A stretch of DNA of 64,000 nt from JBLMZI01 sp050258755. Its GTDB lineage: Bacteria; Bacillota; Syntrophomonadia; Syntrophomonadales; DTU052. Below, one piece after another: positions 43,337 through 51,510 of the stretch; position 1 is the stretch's first letter, and each line of letters begins with the position of its first letter. A program made the position numbers and the translations under genes. The notes under the pieces were generated by a model, which had not been told where the DNA came from, did not search any database, and saw only the letters and a program-made list of their open reading frames with translations. Location of the stretch: assembly GCA_050258755.1 (NCBI GenBank), contig JBLMZI010000002.1, positions 124,001 to 188,000 of the forward strand. Direction: 5' to 3'.

Positions 43337-43771
43337 ATGGCAATAACCTCGGTTACAACACCGTCCAAAGCATTGGACTCCGGGCCCTTCTTCCACGGCA
43401 CAAAAGCCGACTTGAATCCGGGAGATCTGCTGGAACCTGGCTTTGCCTCCAATTATGGCGAACGAAAGCAAGCAAACTTTATCTATTTTACTGCAACCAT
43501 GGATGCGGCCATATGGGGGGCGGAGCTTGCGGCAGGCGACAAGCCAGGTCGGATCTATCAAGTGGAGCCCACCGGCACCTTCGAAAACGATCCTAACTTG
43601 ACGGATAAGAAATTCCCGGGAAATCCGACAAGGTCTTACCGCTCCAAGCATCCGCTGCGCGTGGTGGGCGAAGTCCTGGACTGGGAGGGACACTCTCCGG
43701 AGGTGCTTCAGAACATGTTGGATAACCTTGAGAAGTTAAAACGGCTTGGTATCGAGGCGATCAACGACTGA
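43337..43771 (+). CDS. arr: NAD+ rifampin ADP-ribosyltransferase (Arr) homologue
   Basis: 144 residues, standard Arr length. It has the family segments FFHGTKADLNPGDLLEPGF, SNYGERKQANFIYFTATMD, AAELAAG-type helix (GAELAAGDKPGRIYQVEP) and TGTFENDPNLTDKKFPGNPT with SYRSKHPLRVVGEVLDW. Arr inactivates rifamycins by ADP-ribosylating the C23 hydroxyl. The NAD-binding His and the Tyr and Asp positions are retained by eye. It lies 106 bp after the DUF4157 gene on the same strand with its own gagg site. It is probably a chromosomal, intrinsic resistance gene. Confidence 0.92.
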   Translation: MAITSVTTPSKALDSGPFFHGTKADLNPGDLLEPGFASNYGERKQANFIYFTATMDAAIWGAELAAGDKPGRIYQVEPTGTFENDPNLTDKKFPGNPTRSYRSKHPLRVVGEVLDWEGHSPEVLQNMLDNLEKLKRLGIEAIND

Positions 43772-43789
43772 CTGCGTGACCGTTCACCC

Positions 43790-44140
43790 TCAGCTTCGCA
43801 AAATTTTCTCCATTTGCTTGCCTTTTGCCAGTTCGTCCACCAGTTTGTCAAGCCAACGGATTTTCTGCATCAGAGGGTCTTCGATATTCTCGACGCGATG
43901 CCCGCAAATCACGCCTGAAATTTTAGCGGCATTCGGGTTGATCCGCGGGGCTTCGTTAAAGAAGGTTTCGTAATCGATATTCTTTTCAATTTGCGCTTGC
44001 AAGCCAGCATCGTCATACCCCGTCAGCCAGCAAATCACAGCATCAACCTCGGATTTGGCGCGCCCTTTGCGCTCCGCCTTTTGAACCAGCAGCGGGTAGA
44101 CCCTCGAAAACGCCATCTTGAACACGCGCTCGTTTGTCAT
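43790..44140 (-). CDS. DUF2200 family protein
   Basis: 116 residues. The sequence NERVFKMAFSRVYPLLVQKA, then SEVDAVICWLTGYD, then ISGVICGHRVENIEDPLMQK and IRWLDKLVDELAKGK is that of DUF2200, a small conserved family of unknown function. Converges with arr (19 bp apart). Confidence 0.88.
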   Translation of the reverse strand: MTNERVFKMAFSRVYPLLVQKAERKGRAKSEVDAVICWLTGYDDAGLQAQIEKNIDYETFFNEAPRINPNAAKISGVICGHRVENIEDPLMQKIRWLDKLVDELAKGKQMEKILRS

Positions 44141-44170
44141 CCGGTGTCACTCCATTTCGTTTCTCCTTCG

Positions 44171-44398
44171 TTATTTTTCCTCAAGATAATAGCGCTCACC
44201 GGTTTCATCATGGTAATACACCCGCTGTTTGCTGCCATCAACCGGGTCGATGAAAACCTCGTCCGTCCTCCTGCAGCCCGGCGGCAGGTTCACCTGTTTA
44301 TTTCTGCGATATCTTTTATCCCAGAAAAACCAGGACAAGAGGCCAATGATCAACGCCCCGCCCCACATGATGAACACCAGGTTTTGACCCCCATCCAT
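44171..44398 (-). CDS. Small membrane protein
   Basis: 75 residues with one N-terminal TM segment (LVFIMWGGALIIGLLSWFFW), a basic stop-transfer (DKRYRRNK) and a soluble tail of KQRVYYHDETGERYYLEEK type, a pattern seen in short WW/beta-hairpin tails. Five bp after the YbjQ-like gene, so co-transcribed with it. Confidence 0.6.
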   Translation of the reverse strand: MDGGQNLVFIMWGGALIIGLLSWFFWDKRYRRNKQVNLPPGCRRTDEVFIDPVDGSKQRVYYHDETGERYYLEEK

Positions 44399-44403
44399 GG
44401 CAG

Positions 44404-44727
44404 CTACTCCTCTTTTTCGATCATTACTACAGTCCCATAAGCCACAATTTCGCTCATCGTCTGACCGATTTCGCTGGAGTCAAAACGCATCATAACCACA
44501 GCGTTGCCTCCCATGGCCTGGGCGTTTTTAACCAACCTGTCTATGGCCTGTTTACGAGTATCTTCCAGTAATGAAGTGTATTCATGAATTTCCCCGCCGA
44601 TCAAACTGCGCAGGCCAGCGATAATGTTTCCGCCAAGTCCTCTGCTGCGCACAACAACGCCAAATGCCTGCCCTTTCACCTCTTTGACCGTGTAACCTTT
44701 GACGTTTTCCGTAGTTACTACTAACAT
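44404..44727 (-). CDS. YbjQ family protein (DUF74)
   Basis: About 107 residues from ATG 44727 (gagg upstream); the longer frame to 44766 lacks support. Family marks: MLVVTTENVKGYTVKEVKGQ, GVVVRSRGLGGNIIAGLRSL, IGGEIHEYTSLLEDTRKQAI and AMGGNAVVMMRFDSS. YbjQ proteins form pentamers proposed to bind heavy metals; the role is unproven. Confidence 0.9.
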   Translation of the reverse strand: MLVVTTENVKGYTVKEVKGQAFGVVVRSRGLGGNIIAGLRSLIGGEIHEYTSLLEDTRKQAIDRLVKNAQAMGGNAVVMMRFDSSEIGQTMSEIVAYGTVVMIEKEE

Positions 44728-44872
44728 CGCTGTAACCTCACTCGACTTTTTCTTCATTATAACCATTCGGCCAGAACATTGGCCAAATTGTACTGTAAGG
44801 ATTGGCTGATACCCCCATTGGGCATCAATTTCCTACACTGACAATAAGTCATGCCTTCAGACCCCCCAAAGC

Positions 44873-44896
44873 AAAAGGACCGGAAATTCCGGTCCT
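44873..44896 (-). terminator. Terminator of the C_GCAxxG_C_C gene
   Basis: Stem ggaccgga/tccggtcc at 44877-44895 with A4 on the left, reading as tttt on the minus strand. Confidence 0.7.
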
Positions 44897-45019
44897 GATC
44901 GGGTAAGACTCGCTATTTTTCTGGCTAAACTACTATGAAATGATAAACGCACACTCGCACTTTATTGAGCCGTTGAATCTTTGAAATCGATACAAACCAG
45001 AAACAACAGCCCGTGTTTG

Positions 45020-45442
45020 CTAAACCATTTTTAAAACCTTTTCTGCGACGGCTCCCGTAATCCGAGTGCACTGTTCGATGTGTTCCTGCTGCCCGAATTC
45101 TACCTTCTGAACCAAAACCCTGCAGCAAGTGCTCCGATATTCTTTCTTAAACCAATCGTGCAGTTCTTTGGCTTTCGGGAGCATTTCCGGGACTTCCTGA
45201 CCTGGAAGCGTTCTGCCGTACTTCATACCCAAAGCCATAATTCCGCCCGTTAACGCCCCGCACGAACAACCGGCGGAACCCATTCCCACCGGAAACCCAG
45301 ACGCAAGTTTGACAGCCTCATTGGGCATGGGCTGCCCAAGATATTCATTCACCACAACGAAAACGGCCTCAGAGCATAAATACTGGCCTGTTTTGTACAT
45401 TTCTTCGGCACGCAGCTTCAGTTCCTGGATTTGATCTGACAT
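45020..45442 (-). CDS. C_GCAxxG_C_C family redox protein
   Basis: 140 residues. Contains LCSEAVF, then GSAGCSCGALTGGIMALGMKYG (the GCxCGALTGG core) and YRSTCCRVL, the conserved cysteines that name the family. It is thought to carry a redox-active or metal site and is common in anaerobes. Monocistronic. Confidence 0.9.
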   Translation of the reverse strand: MSDQIQELKLRAEEMYKTGQYLCSEAVFVVVNEYLGQPMPNEAVKLASGFPVGMGSAGCSCGALTGGIMALGMKYGRTLPGQEVPEMLPKAKELHDWFKKEYRSTCCRVLVQKVEFGQQEHIEQCTRITGAVAEKVLKMV

Positions 45443-45600
45443 TTGACACCCTCCGGTTATATTACTTTTTGTTATGTTTTATATTCCTATTCCATTGTAA
45501 TTCTTAACGTTCAGTTATCACAAGCATCTTTTAACAATGCGTCATGCCCTGTTCCCTACTTCGGGAATAGCTAAAGCGTGGCATTTCAGGCAAAATAAAA

Positions 45601-45638
45601 ACCATCTATTGATAAAAGCTTTTTTATCAATAGATGGT
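45601..45638 (-). terminator. tmRNA terminator
   Basis: 17-bp perfect stem accatctattgataaaa/ttttatcaatagatggt with a 4-nt loop. On the minus strand it is followed by tttttatttt, directly after the tmRNA 3' end. Confidence 0.9.
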
Positions 45639-45646
45639 TGATTTTC

Positions 45647-45996
45647 TGGTGGAGGCGAGGGGAGTCGAACCCCTGTCCGAAAGAACGACAGAAACAGTAT
45701 CTCCGAGCGCAGCCCCCGTTTTAAACTTCGCCCGCGGGACGCCCTGGGACCGGCTTCCTTTGCGCTATCCCTGTAAATTTCCCCGATTAGGCCCCCAGAG
45801 AGAAAAGCCAGACGGGTACCCTAACTAAATGACGCCCTGCACCAAACCGTTAGGAAATCTGGCCGGACGAGCGGCTTAAGCCGCTAAAGCGTAATTGTTG
45901 TTGGCAGTTATACTTTTTGCACCTTTTTTACGAGCTGGCGCCAACTCGGCTCGCTGCTCTTCCTACCCTTTCCCCCGTCGAAACCATTACGCCCCC
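45647..45996 (-). ncRNA. ssrA: Transfer-messenger RNA (tmRNA)
   Basis: The 5' end gggggcgtaatggtttcgac and the 3' end gttcgactcccctcgcctcc with encoded CCA pair to form the alanyl acceptor stem and T-arm. Length ~350 nt, one-piece form. It rescues stalled ribosomes with SmpB and tags the product for proteolysis. smpB lies 46 bp upstream on the same strand. Confidence 0.97.
45876..45920 (-). other. tmRNA tag reading frame: (A)KSITANNNYALAA
   Basis: From the resume codon GCA at 45920-45918 the frame gives AKSITANNNYALAA and a TAA stop at 45878-45876. The stop lies in a 14-bp palindrome (gcggcttaagccgc) that forms the usual hairpin. The ALAA ending is recognised by ClpXP-type proteases. Confidence 0.93.
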
Positions 45997-46042
45997 TTGT
46001 TTGAACTGCCATGCAGCCCTTCTAGTCGTAAGACGGCTGCGG

Positions 46043-46513
46043 CTATTGGTTTCGTTCCTTGATGCTCCGGTCGATCTCGCGCTTGGCGTCGCGTTCAGCG
46101 ATGTCGTCGCGCTTGTCGTGGAGCTTCTTGCCCTTCGCGATGGCAAGGAGCATTTTGGCTTTGCCGCGCGTGAAGTAGACCTTCAGCGGCACCAGGGTGT
46201 AGCCCTTCTGCTGGGTCATGCCGGTCAGCTGGTTGATCTCCTTCCGGTTCAGAAGGAGCTTCTTCAGCCGCCGGGGTTCGTGATTGAACCGGTTCGCCTG
46301 CTCATAGGGGCTGATGTGAAAGTTCACCACCCAGACCTCGCCGTCCTTAATCTCGGCGTATGCGTCCTGGAGATTCCCTCTCCCCCCGCGCAGGGATTTT
46401 ACCTCGGTCCCGTGCAGAACCATGCCAGCTTCCAGGGTATCCTCGATGTGGTAGTTAAACCGGGCTTTTCGGTTTTCAATCGCGACTTTTTCGCCCTTTT
46501 TCTTTTCCGCCAA
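46043..46513 (-). CDS. smpB: SsrA-binding protein SmpB
   Basis: 156 residues, normal length. It has FNYHIEDTLEAGMVLHGTEV, KSLRGGRGNLQDAYAEIKDG, and the basic C-terminal tail GKKLHDKRDDIAERDAKREI. It binds the tmRNA tRNA-like domain and places it in the stalled ribosome. The start is TTG 46513 with gggg upstream. rnr is further upstream, the usual Bacillota neighbourhood. Confidence 0.97.
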   Translation of the reverse strand: MAEKKKGEKVAIENRKARFNYHIEDTLEAGMVLHGTEVKSLRGGRGNLQDAYAEIKDGEVWVVNFHISPYEQANRFNHEPRRLKKLLLNRKEINQLTGMTQQKGYTLVPLKVYFTRGKAKMLLAIAKGKKLHDKRDDIAERDAKREIDRSIKERNQ

Positions 46514-46645
46514 TCAAGGTCACCCCACTTGCCACGCTGGTGATCACGCCCGAAATCCGGCGTGCTTACCGGCGTTCCTCGATAAGAAAACAAAAACCCC
46601 AGCCGCAAGTCTGCAGTAGGGTTGTCTGCTCTTCTTACCTTTCTC

Positions 46646-46675
46646 ATTATACTCCGGCGCCAGCCCGCGGGTCAA
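46646..46675 (-). promoter_or_regulatory. Sigma-A promoter for smpB, with a hairpin across the spacer
   Basis: On the minus strand: TTGACC (46675-46670), 18-bp spacer, TATAAT (46651-46646). A 12-bp perfect inverted repeat gcgccagcccgc/gcgggctggcgc (46657-46688) overlaps the spacer and -35. It probably doubles as a weak terminator or as an operator. Confidence 0.7.
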
Positions 46676-46755
46676 GGCGGGCTGGCGCGGTAAAAGCGCC
46701 CAAATACCGACATTCATTGGTGTTCGCATGGCGGCTGACGATGGGTTGGGCCTGA

Positions 46756-47205
46756 TTACAGCGGCTTCACCTTGTCGCCCGGGTGAAGCAGCAGCAGGGT
46801 ACCGCGGTGGCCGATGCTGATCGTCTCCGGAATCACAGGACAGTTCCGGCCGACCGCCTTCGGACAGTGCAGGGCTTTTCGGTTCACCCGTGTGGTCTTG
46901 ACCAGCGGCCGGTTTTTATACACAATCTGCCCGGATTCAACGGGCGGGTATTCGATTCGAAGCACGGCGCTGTCCGGACCCACCTGAATCGCCCGTCCTC
47001 TTCCTTTTAACACTTCCATTGGTCCATGCGATTTGTTGGTGATGGGATCCACCAATTCGATAGGACTGACATTGTACACGATGAAACGCTGACCGATCCG
47101 AATGCCGTCGTTCAGACCGCGATCAATGACGAGCCGGTTGCCGTGGACACGCGTCACGCTGGCGGGAAACCGGCGCCGGGATTCCGATTCAATTTGCCGA
47201 GCCAA
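46756..47205 (-). CDS. Hypothetical beta-rich protein
   Basis: 149 residues with a beta-barrel-like start (SVTRVHGNRLVIDRGLNDGI then RIGQRFIVYNVSPIELVD), resembling the ribosomal-L-like/FlgT-C type barrels with GLNDGIRIG turns. No catalytic motif. Six bp after the membrane-protein gene upstream, so an operon. Function unknown. Confidence 0.6.
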   Translation of the reverse strand: MARQIESESRRRFPASVTRVHGNRLVIDRGLNDGIRIGQRFIVYNVSPIELVDPITNKSHGPMEVLKGRGRAIQVGPDSAVLRIEYPPVESGQIVYKNRPLVKTTRVNRKALHCPKAVGRNCPVIPETISIGHRGTLLLLHPGDKVKPL

Positions 47206-47211
47206 GGTGCC

Positions 47212-47778
47212 TTACTCCTTCCCATAGAAGTCGTCCAGATATGCTTTGGGCACGAAGGGCTTGATCCGAATCTTCTCCAGCAGGCTCTTGTCGTTCTGAT
47301 ACATCCGATCCACATCTTCCTGGTAGCCAGGCAGCACATGGGTGAGAATGACCTGAATCAGCCTGTTGTCCTGGATAAGATGGACATTCCCCAGAGCGAT
47401 GATCCGTTCCGTAACGTCGCAGCCGTCCCCGTCGCATTCAAAAAAGGAAACCATCGAATCCGAAGTGAACCATTCCGATGCCTCAATGGTAAAGATCTTG
47501 GTTCTGCCCCGCCCTGGTACCGTGGTTTCGACCACACGGATAATCCTGGGCAGTTTTCTCATATTGTATGCACGTGAAACCGACAATGTCAGTGCCGGTA
47601 TGCTCGTCATGAGCAGAAGAACGAGCAGCATCAAAACGGCCATGATGATCCGCTGCCAAATGTTCGCCGGGTTAAAAATATATACGGTGACCGTGGCGAA
47701 TATGCCAAAAGCCGACCAGGCCGGTCCGTAGGCATCCAGAAAGCTTTTTTGGATGAGTTCTTTGACCTCAGTCTTCAT
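47212..47778 (-). CDS. Hypothetical membrane protein
   Basis: 188 residues. Two N-terminal TM segments (AWSAFGIFATVTVYIF and IIMAVLMLLVLLLMTSIPAL), then a soluble domain with FFECDGDGCDVTERII. Not recognised. Upstream partner of the beta-rich protein. Confidence 0.65.
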   Translation of the reverse strand: MKTEVKELIQKSFLDAYGPAWSAFGIFATVTVYIFNPANIWQRIIMAVLMLLVLLLMTSIPALTLSVSRAYNMRKLPRIIRVVETTVPGRGRTKIFTIEASEWFTSDSMVSFFECDGDGCDVTERIIALGNVHLIQDNRLIQVILTHVLPGYQEDVDRMYQNDKSLLEKIRIKPFVPKAYLDDFYGKE

Positions 47779-47917
47779 GGCGTGTCCCGCCTATGCCTAT
47801 TTTTTCGCTTAATTACTTATAGTTCGTGATCGATCAGAAGATTCCTACCAATTTTTGTAATTTAATTTCCGGGAAAATCTCCGTTTTTCGGCGAATTTCG
47901 CGCTTGAAAGAACGAAA

Positions 47918-47960
47918 ACCCACTTTTTCCTGACCGATGCCGGCCGTTTGAAAAGTGGGT
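47918..47960 (-). terminator. Terminator after rnr
   Basis: 10-bp stem acccactttt/aaaagtgggt with a long loop, followed on the minus strand by ttttcgttctttc. Confidence 0.65.
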
Positions 47961-47990
47961 CTCGTTGTTGCTGATGTTGCTATTGGCTCG

Positions 47991-50117
47991 CTATTTTGCG
48001 GCCAGTTCGAAGTCGATCTTGGCTTCCTCAACGTTGACCTTGACCAGCTGGACTTCGACGGTGTCGCCGAAGCGGTAGATCTTGCCGGTGCTACGGCCGA
48101 CCAGGATGAGCTGGCGGTCGTCATACAGGTAGTAATCGTCCTGCAGGGACGAGATATGCACCAGACCTTCGACCAGATTATCCAGTTCGACAAAGAAGCC
48201 AAATGCGGTAATTCCCGAAATGACGGCTTTGAAGCACTCGCCTTCGTGGGCTTTCATGAACTGGGCCATCTTCATTTTGACCGATTCCCGTTCGGCTTCC
48301 TCGGCCTTCATCTCGCACATGGTGCACTGTTCGCCGATGATCGGCATGCGTTTTTCCCAAGCCGCCTTGGTTTTGGCGTTCATATGCCCTTTATCCAGGA
48401 GGCAGCCCAGCGCGCGATGAACAATCAGGTCCGGATAACGCCGGATCGGCGAGGTGAAATGAACATAGTACGATGAGGCCAGGCCGAAGTGACCCAGCGG
48501 CGCCGGGGTATACCGGGCATGTTTCATGGAGCGCAGGATCATGGTGGCCACGACCCGCTCCTCAGGCTTGCCGCGTACCGCGTAAAGCAGGCCCTGCAGG
48601 ATCTTGGAATCAAGATGCGACCCGGGCAGTTTGTGATTGAACAGCCCGACGATCCTGCGGATATTCGTTTCGCCGTCCTCGTCCGGTTTTTCGTGAACCC
48701 GGTACAGGGTCGGCACCTGCTTTTGATAGAGGTGTGCCGCCACCACTTCATTGGCCCGGATCATGAATTCCTCGATCAGGTTTTCAGCCACGTCCTGCAT
48801 CCGCTTTTCGATCGCGACCGGATTGCCTGCTTCGTCGAGAATGACCTTGGCTTCAGGGAACTCAAAATCGAGCGCGCCCAGACGAAGCCGCCGTTTTTTT
48901 AAGATCGAAGCCAGTTCGCGCATGTCCTCGAACATGGGCACCGCGTGCCGGTAGCGTTCCATCAGCTCGGGGTCGCGTTCTTTCAGGATCTTGTTTACAT
49001 TTTTGTAGGTCATCCGCTCCTTGACCAGAATCACGGAACGGAACACTTCATAGCCGGTCACCTCGCCATCCCCGTCGAGGTCGATCTGCACGCTCATGGC
49101 GCAGCGGTCCACCCCGGCGTTCAGGCTGCAGATGCCATTGGACAGAGCATGCGGCAGCATCGGCAGCACCCGGTCGACTAGGTAGACGCTGGTGCCGCGG
49201 GATAAAGCCTCCCGGTCCAACGCGGTGTCTTCGGGCACGTAATGTGAAACGTCGGCAATGTGGACACCGAGCCGGAAACCCGATTCGGTGCGGGTGACAA
49301 CCACGGCGTCGTCCAGGTCCTTGGCGTCGTCCCCGTCGATGGTGACGATGAGCTGGTCCCTAAGGTCGCGGCGGCCCTGCAGTTCGGTCTCGGTGACTGA
49401 CTGCGGAACCGACTCGGCCTGTTTCATGACATCCTGGGCGAACCCGTCGCGCAGGCCGTGTTTCTTGATCAGACTGATCATATCCACGCCCGGGTCCCCG
49501 GTCTTGCCCAGGCATTCGATGATCTTGCCTTCGGGATACTTGTCCTTCTCGGGGTAAGCCGTCAGACGGACCACGACTTTTTCGCCATCGGCGATTTTGC
49601 GCTTGTGAACCGGTTTGACAGAGATCGGATAGATGAGGCGCGGGTCATCCGGTACCACCTGCCCTGTTGTTTTCGCCTTTTTGTAAGTACCGACCACCTC
49701 GCGGTGGGCGCGCCGGATAACCCGAATGACTTCGCCTTCGGGCTTTTCCGTGGTGATGCCGCGCCGGCTGCCATTGCCGTGGTTCAATCGGATCATCACC
49801 CGGTCGTTGTGCATCGCGCCATTCAGGTCGCGGCCGAAAATGTACACGTCGGCATGGGCTGAATCGTCCGGAATCAGAAAGGCATAGCCCTTCGGATGCA
49901 CCTGCAGCATGCCGCGCATGAGGTTCATCGCCTCAGGCAGCCCGTACTTGTGCTTCCGGTTGACAACGACGTCGCCTTCCTTTTCCATGCGGCCCAGCAG
50001 GCGGGAAAATTGCTCGTAATCTTCAATGCCCATCGCTTCCGCCAGTTCCTCATAGCTCAGCGGGCGGCTGCTTCCTTCCTGCATGGTCTTGATAATGTGT
50101 TCTCGGGTCAGGGTCAT
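47991..50117 (-). CDS. rnr: Ribonuclease R
   Basis: 708 residues from ATG 50117 (aaaggag upstream; longer in-frame sequence upstream to 50297 is not used). N-terminal HTH (LSYEELAEAMGIEDYEQFSR), two cold-shock domains, the RNB catalytic domain with TIDGDDAKDLDDAVVV (four Asp), and a C-terminal S1 domain (CFKAVISGITAFGFFVELDN, with DTVEVQLVKVNVEEAKIDFE). It is a 3'-5' exoribonuclease for structured RNA and for mRNA freed by tmRNA-SmpB. Confidence 0.97.
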   Translation of the reverse strand: MTLTREHIIKTMQEGSSRPLSYEELAEAMGIEDYEQFSRLLGRMEKEGDVVVNRKHKYGLPEAMNLMRGMLQVHPKGYAFLIPDDSAHADVYIFGRDLNGAMHNDRVMIRLNHGNGSRRGITTEKPEGEVIRVIRRAHREVVGTYKKAKTTGQVVPDDPRLIYPISVKPVHKRKIADGEKVVVRLTAYPEKDKYPEGKIIECLGKTGDPGVDMISLIKKHGLRDGFAQDVMKQAESVPQSVTETELQGRRDLRDQLIVTIDGDDAKDLDDAVVVTRTESGFRLGVHIADVSHYVPEDTALDREALSRGTSVYLVDRVLPMLPHALSNGICSLNAGVDRCAMSVQIDLDGDGEVTGYEVFRSVILVKERMTYKNVNKILKERDPELMERYRHAVPMFEDMRELASILKKRRLRLGALDFEFPEAKVILDEAGNPVAIEKRMQDVAENLIEEFMIRANEVVAAHLYQKQVPTLYRVHEKPDEDGETNIRRIVGLFNHKLPGSHLDSKILQGLLYAVRGKPEERVVATMILRSMKHARYTPAPLGHFGLASSYYVHFTSPIRRYPDLIVHRALGCLLDKGHMNAKTKAAWEKRMPIIGEQCTMCEMKAEEAERESVKMKMAQFMKAHEGECFKAVISGITAFGFFVELDNLVEGLVHISSLQDDYYLYDDRQLILVGRSTGKIYRFGDTVEVQLVKVNVEEAKIDFELAAK

Positions 50118-50319
50118 TCTTTCTCCTTTGCGGCCCGGGTATTGTTCGGTTTGGTTCCGGGCCTTTCTCTCTTTCATTTTACCCTTTTTTGGGCATCTCC
50201 AAAACTTGAAACACCCGCATACTTCAAGAAACCATAAGGAGGCATGGGAAGGAAAGCAGACCCCATTCTGAAAGACCGCGCTGCTCCCGGTTCCCACGCC
50301 CCCTTTCGGGCTTTATCGG

Positions 50320-51495
50320 CTACTCCGTCTTTGCCGGTTTGACCGAGGTTCCTTCTTTGAGATCCTGATTCGCGTCCCGAACCACGACCTGCCCCGCTTT
50401 TAAGCCTTTGACGATTTGAATGTTGTCCTGGTCAGTGACCCCAGTGGTCACACCGATTAGCTTTACCTTCCCGTCCACTACCGCAAGGACTTCTTTATCG
50501 CCGTTATCCAGGGTCCGCACCGCTTCCTGCGGGAGCAGAACCGCATTTTTCAGGCTGCGGGTGATGATCGTAACCCGTACTTCAAAACCCGGGCCAAGCA
50601 CTGGCGGGCGTTCATCCAGACTGACGGTCAGCGGAACCCGGCGCTGAATCACCCCGAGCGCGGATTGCTTTTCAATCGCGAGCGGTTCGATCACGGTCAC
50701 GGTGCCGTGGAGAACGGTTTTACCAAGGACCGGCGCGGTGATTTCGACCGGATCGCCCAGTTTAACTTCGCCCAGGTCATCGCTTAAGATGTCGGCTTTA
50801 ACGGTTAGCGCGCCGAGATTGCCGACTGTTGCCAGGGCCGTGCCCGGCATCACCACCGCTTCCGCCTTCACCGGCAGGGCCAGCACCACGCCGTCGTTCG
50901 GGCTGGCCAGCGACAAACGCTGCTGCCGCGCAGACAACTGTTCATTGACCTTTTGCAGTCCGGCCGCCCGCTGACGGGCGGTTTCCAAAGCTGAGCGCGC
51001 CGATTTTACGGACTGGGCCGCACTTCCAGCCGCCAACTTCGCTTTATCATAGTCGGAGTCCGAAACCCCGCCCTGGTTGTAAAGGGCTGTGGTCCTTTCC
51101 AGTTCTTTTTTGGCATCCGCCTGCGCGTCCTGCGCCTGGGCCAGCGCCGCTTCCAGGCCGGAAAGCGAAGCCTCGGCCTGGGCCAGCCCGCTCTGGTTTT
51201 CGTTCAGCTGGGCGGCAAGATCCGGATTATCCATGATCATCAGGACCTGCCCCCGGGTTACGCTCTGCCCCACCATAACCGGTATCGAGGCAACCCGGGC
51301 CGACTGCGAGGCGTATAGCTGGATCTGATCCTTGGATTCGATATAACCGGTGTCCGAGACTGTCTGCCGGATCGCCCCGCGTTCGGTCTTCACCATTTCC
51401 ACCGATGTGCCCCCATTGAAGGCCATCATAGCGCCAACGAGCACAACCGCCGCGGCCGCTCCGCCAATGATCCACTGTTTGCGCGTCATTTTCAT
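50320..51495 (-). CDS. Efflux membrane-fusion (HlyD/MacA-type) adaptor
   Basis: 391 residues. N-terminal anchor (IIGGAAAAVVLVGAMMAF), lipoyl-like half (GAIRQTVSDTGYIESKDQI and SPNDGVVLALPVKAEAV), alpha-hairpin coiled coil (~85-190), and a C-terminal beta domain (VKLIGVTTGVTDQDNIQIVK, then KAGQVVVRDANQDLKEGT). Partner of the permease and ATPase genes immediately upstream, forming a MacAB-like exporter. Confidence 0.92.
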   Translation of the reverse strand: MKMTRKQWIIGGAAAAVVLVGAMMAFNGGTSVEMVKTERGAIRQTVSDTGYIESKDQIQLYASQSARVASIPVMVGQSVTRGQVLMIMDNPDLAAQLNENQSGLAQAEASLSGLEAALAQAQDAQADAKKELERTTALYNQGGVSDSDYDKAKLAAGSAAQSVKSARSALETARQRAAGLQKVNEQLSARQQRLSLASPNDGVVLALPVKAEAVVMPGTALATVGNLGALTVKADILSDDLGEVKLGDPVEITAPVLGKTVLHGTVTVIEPLAIEKQSALGVIQRRVPLTVSLDERPPVLGPGFEVRVTIITRSLKNAVLLPQEAVRTLDNGDKEVLAVVDGKVKLIGVTTGVTDQDNIQIVKGLKAGQVVVRDANQDLKEGTSVKPAKTE

Positions 51496-51510
51496 TACTG
51501 CCGCCCCCCG

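Noticed and set aside
43337..43771. Arr as a recently acquired resistance cassette
   Set aside because: No integron, attC site or transposase nearby, and base composition is like the surroundings.
45634..45828. Plus-strand frame over the tmRNA
   Set aside because: It is the complement of the tmRNA 3' half, not a gene.
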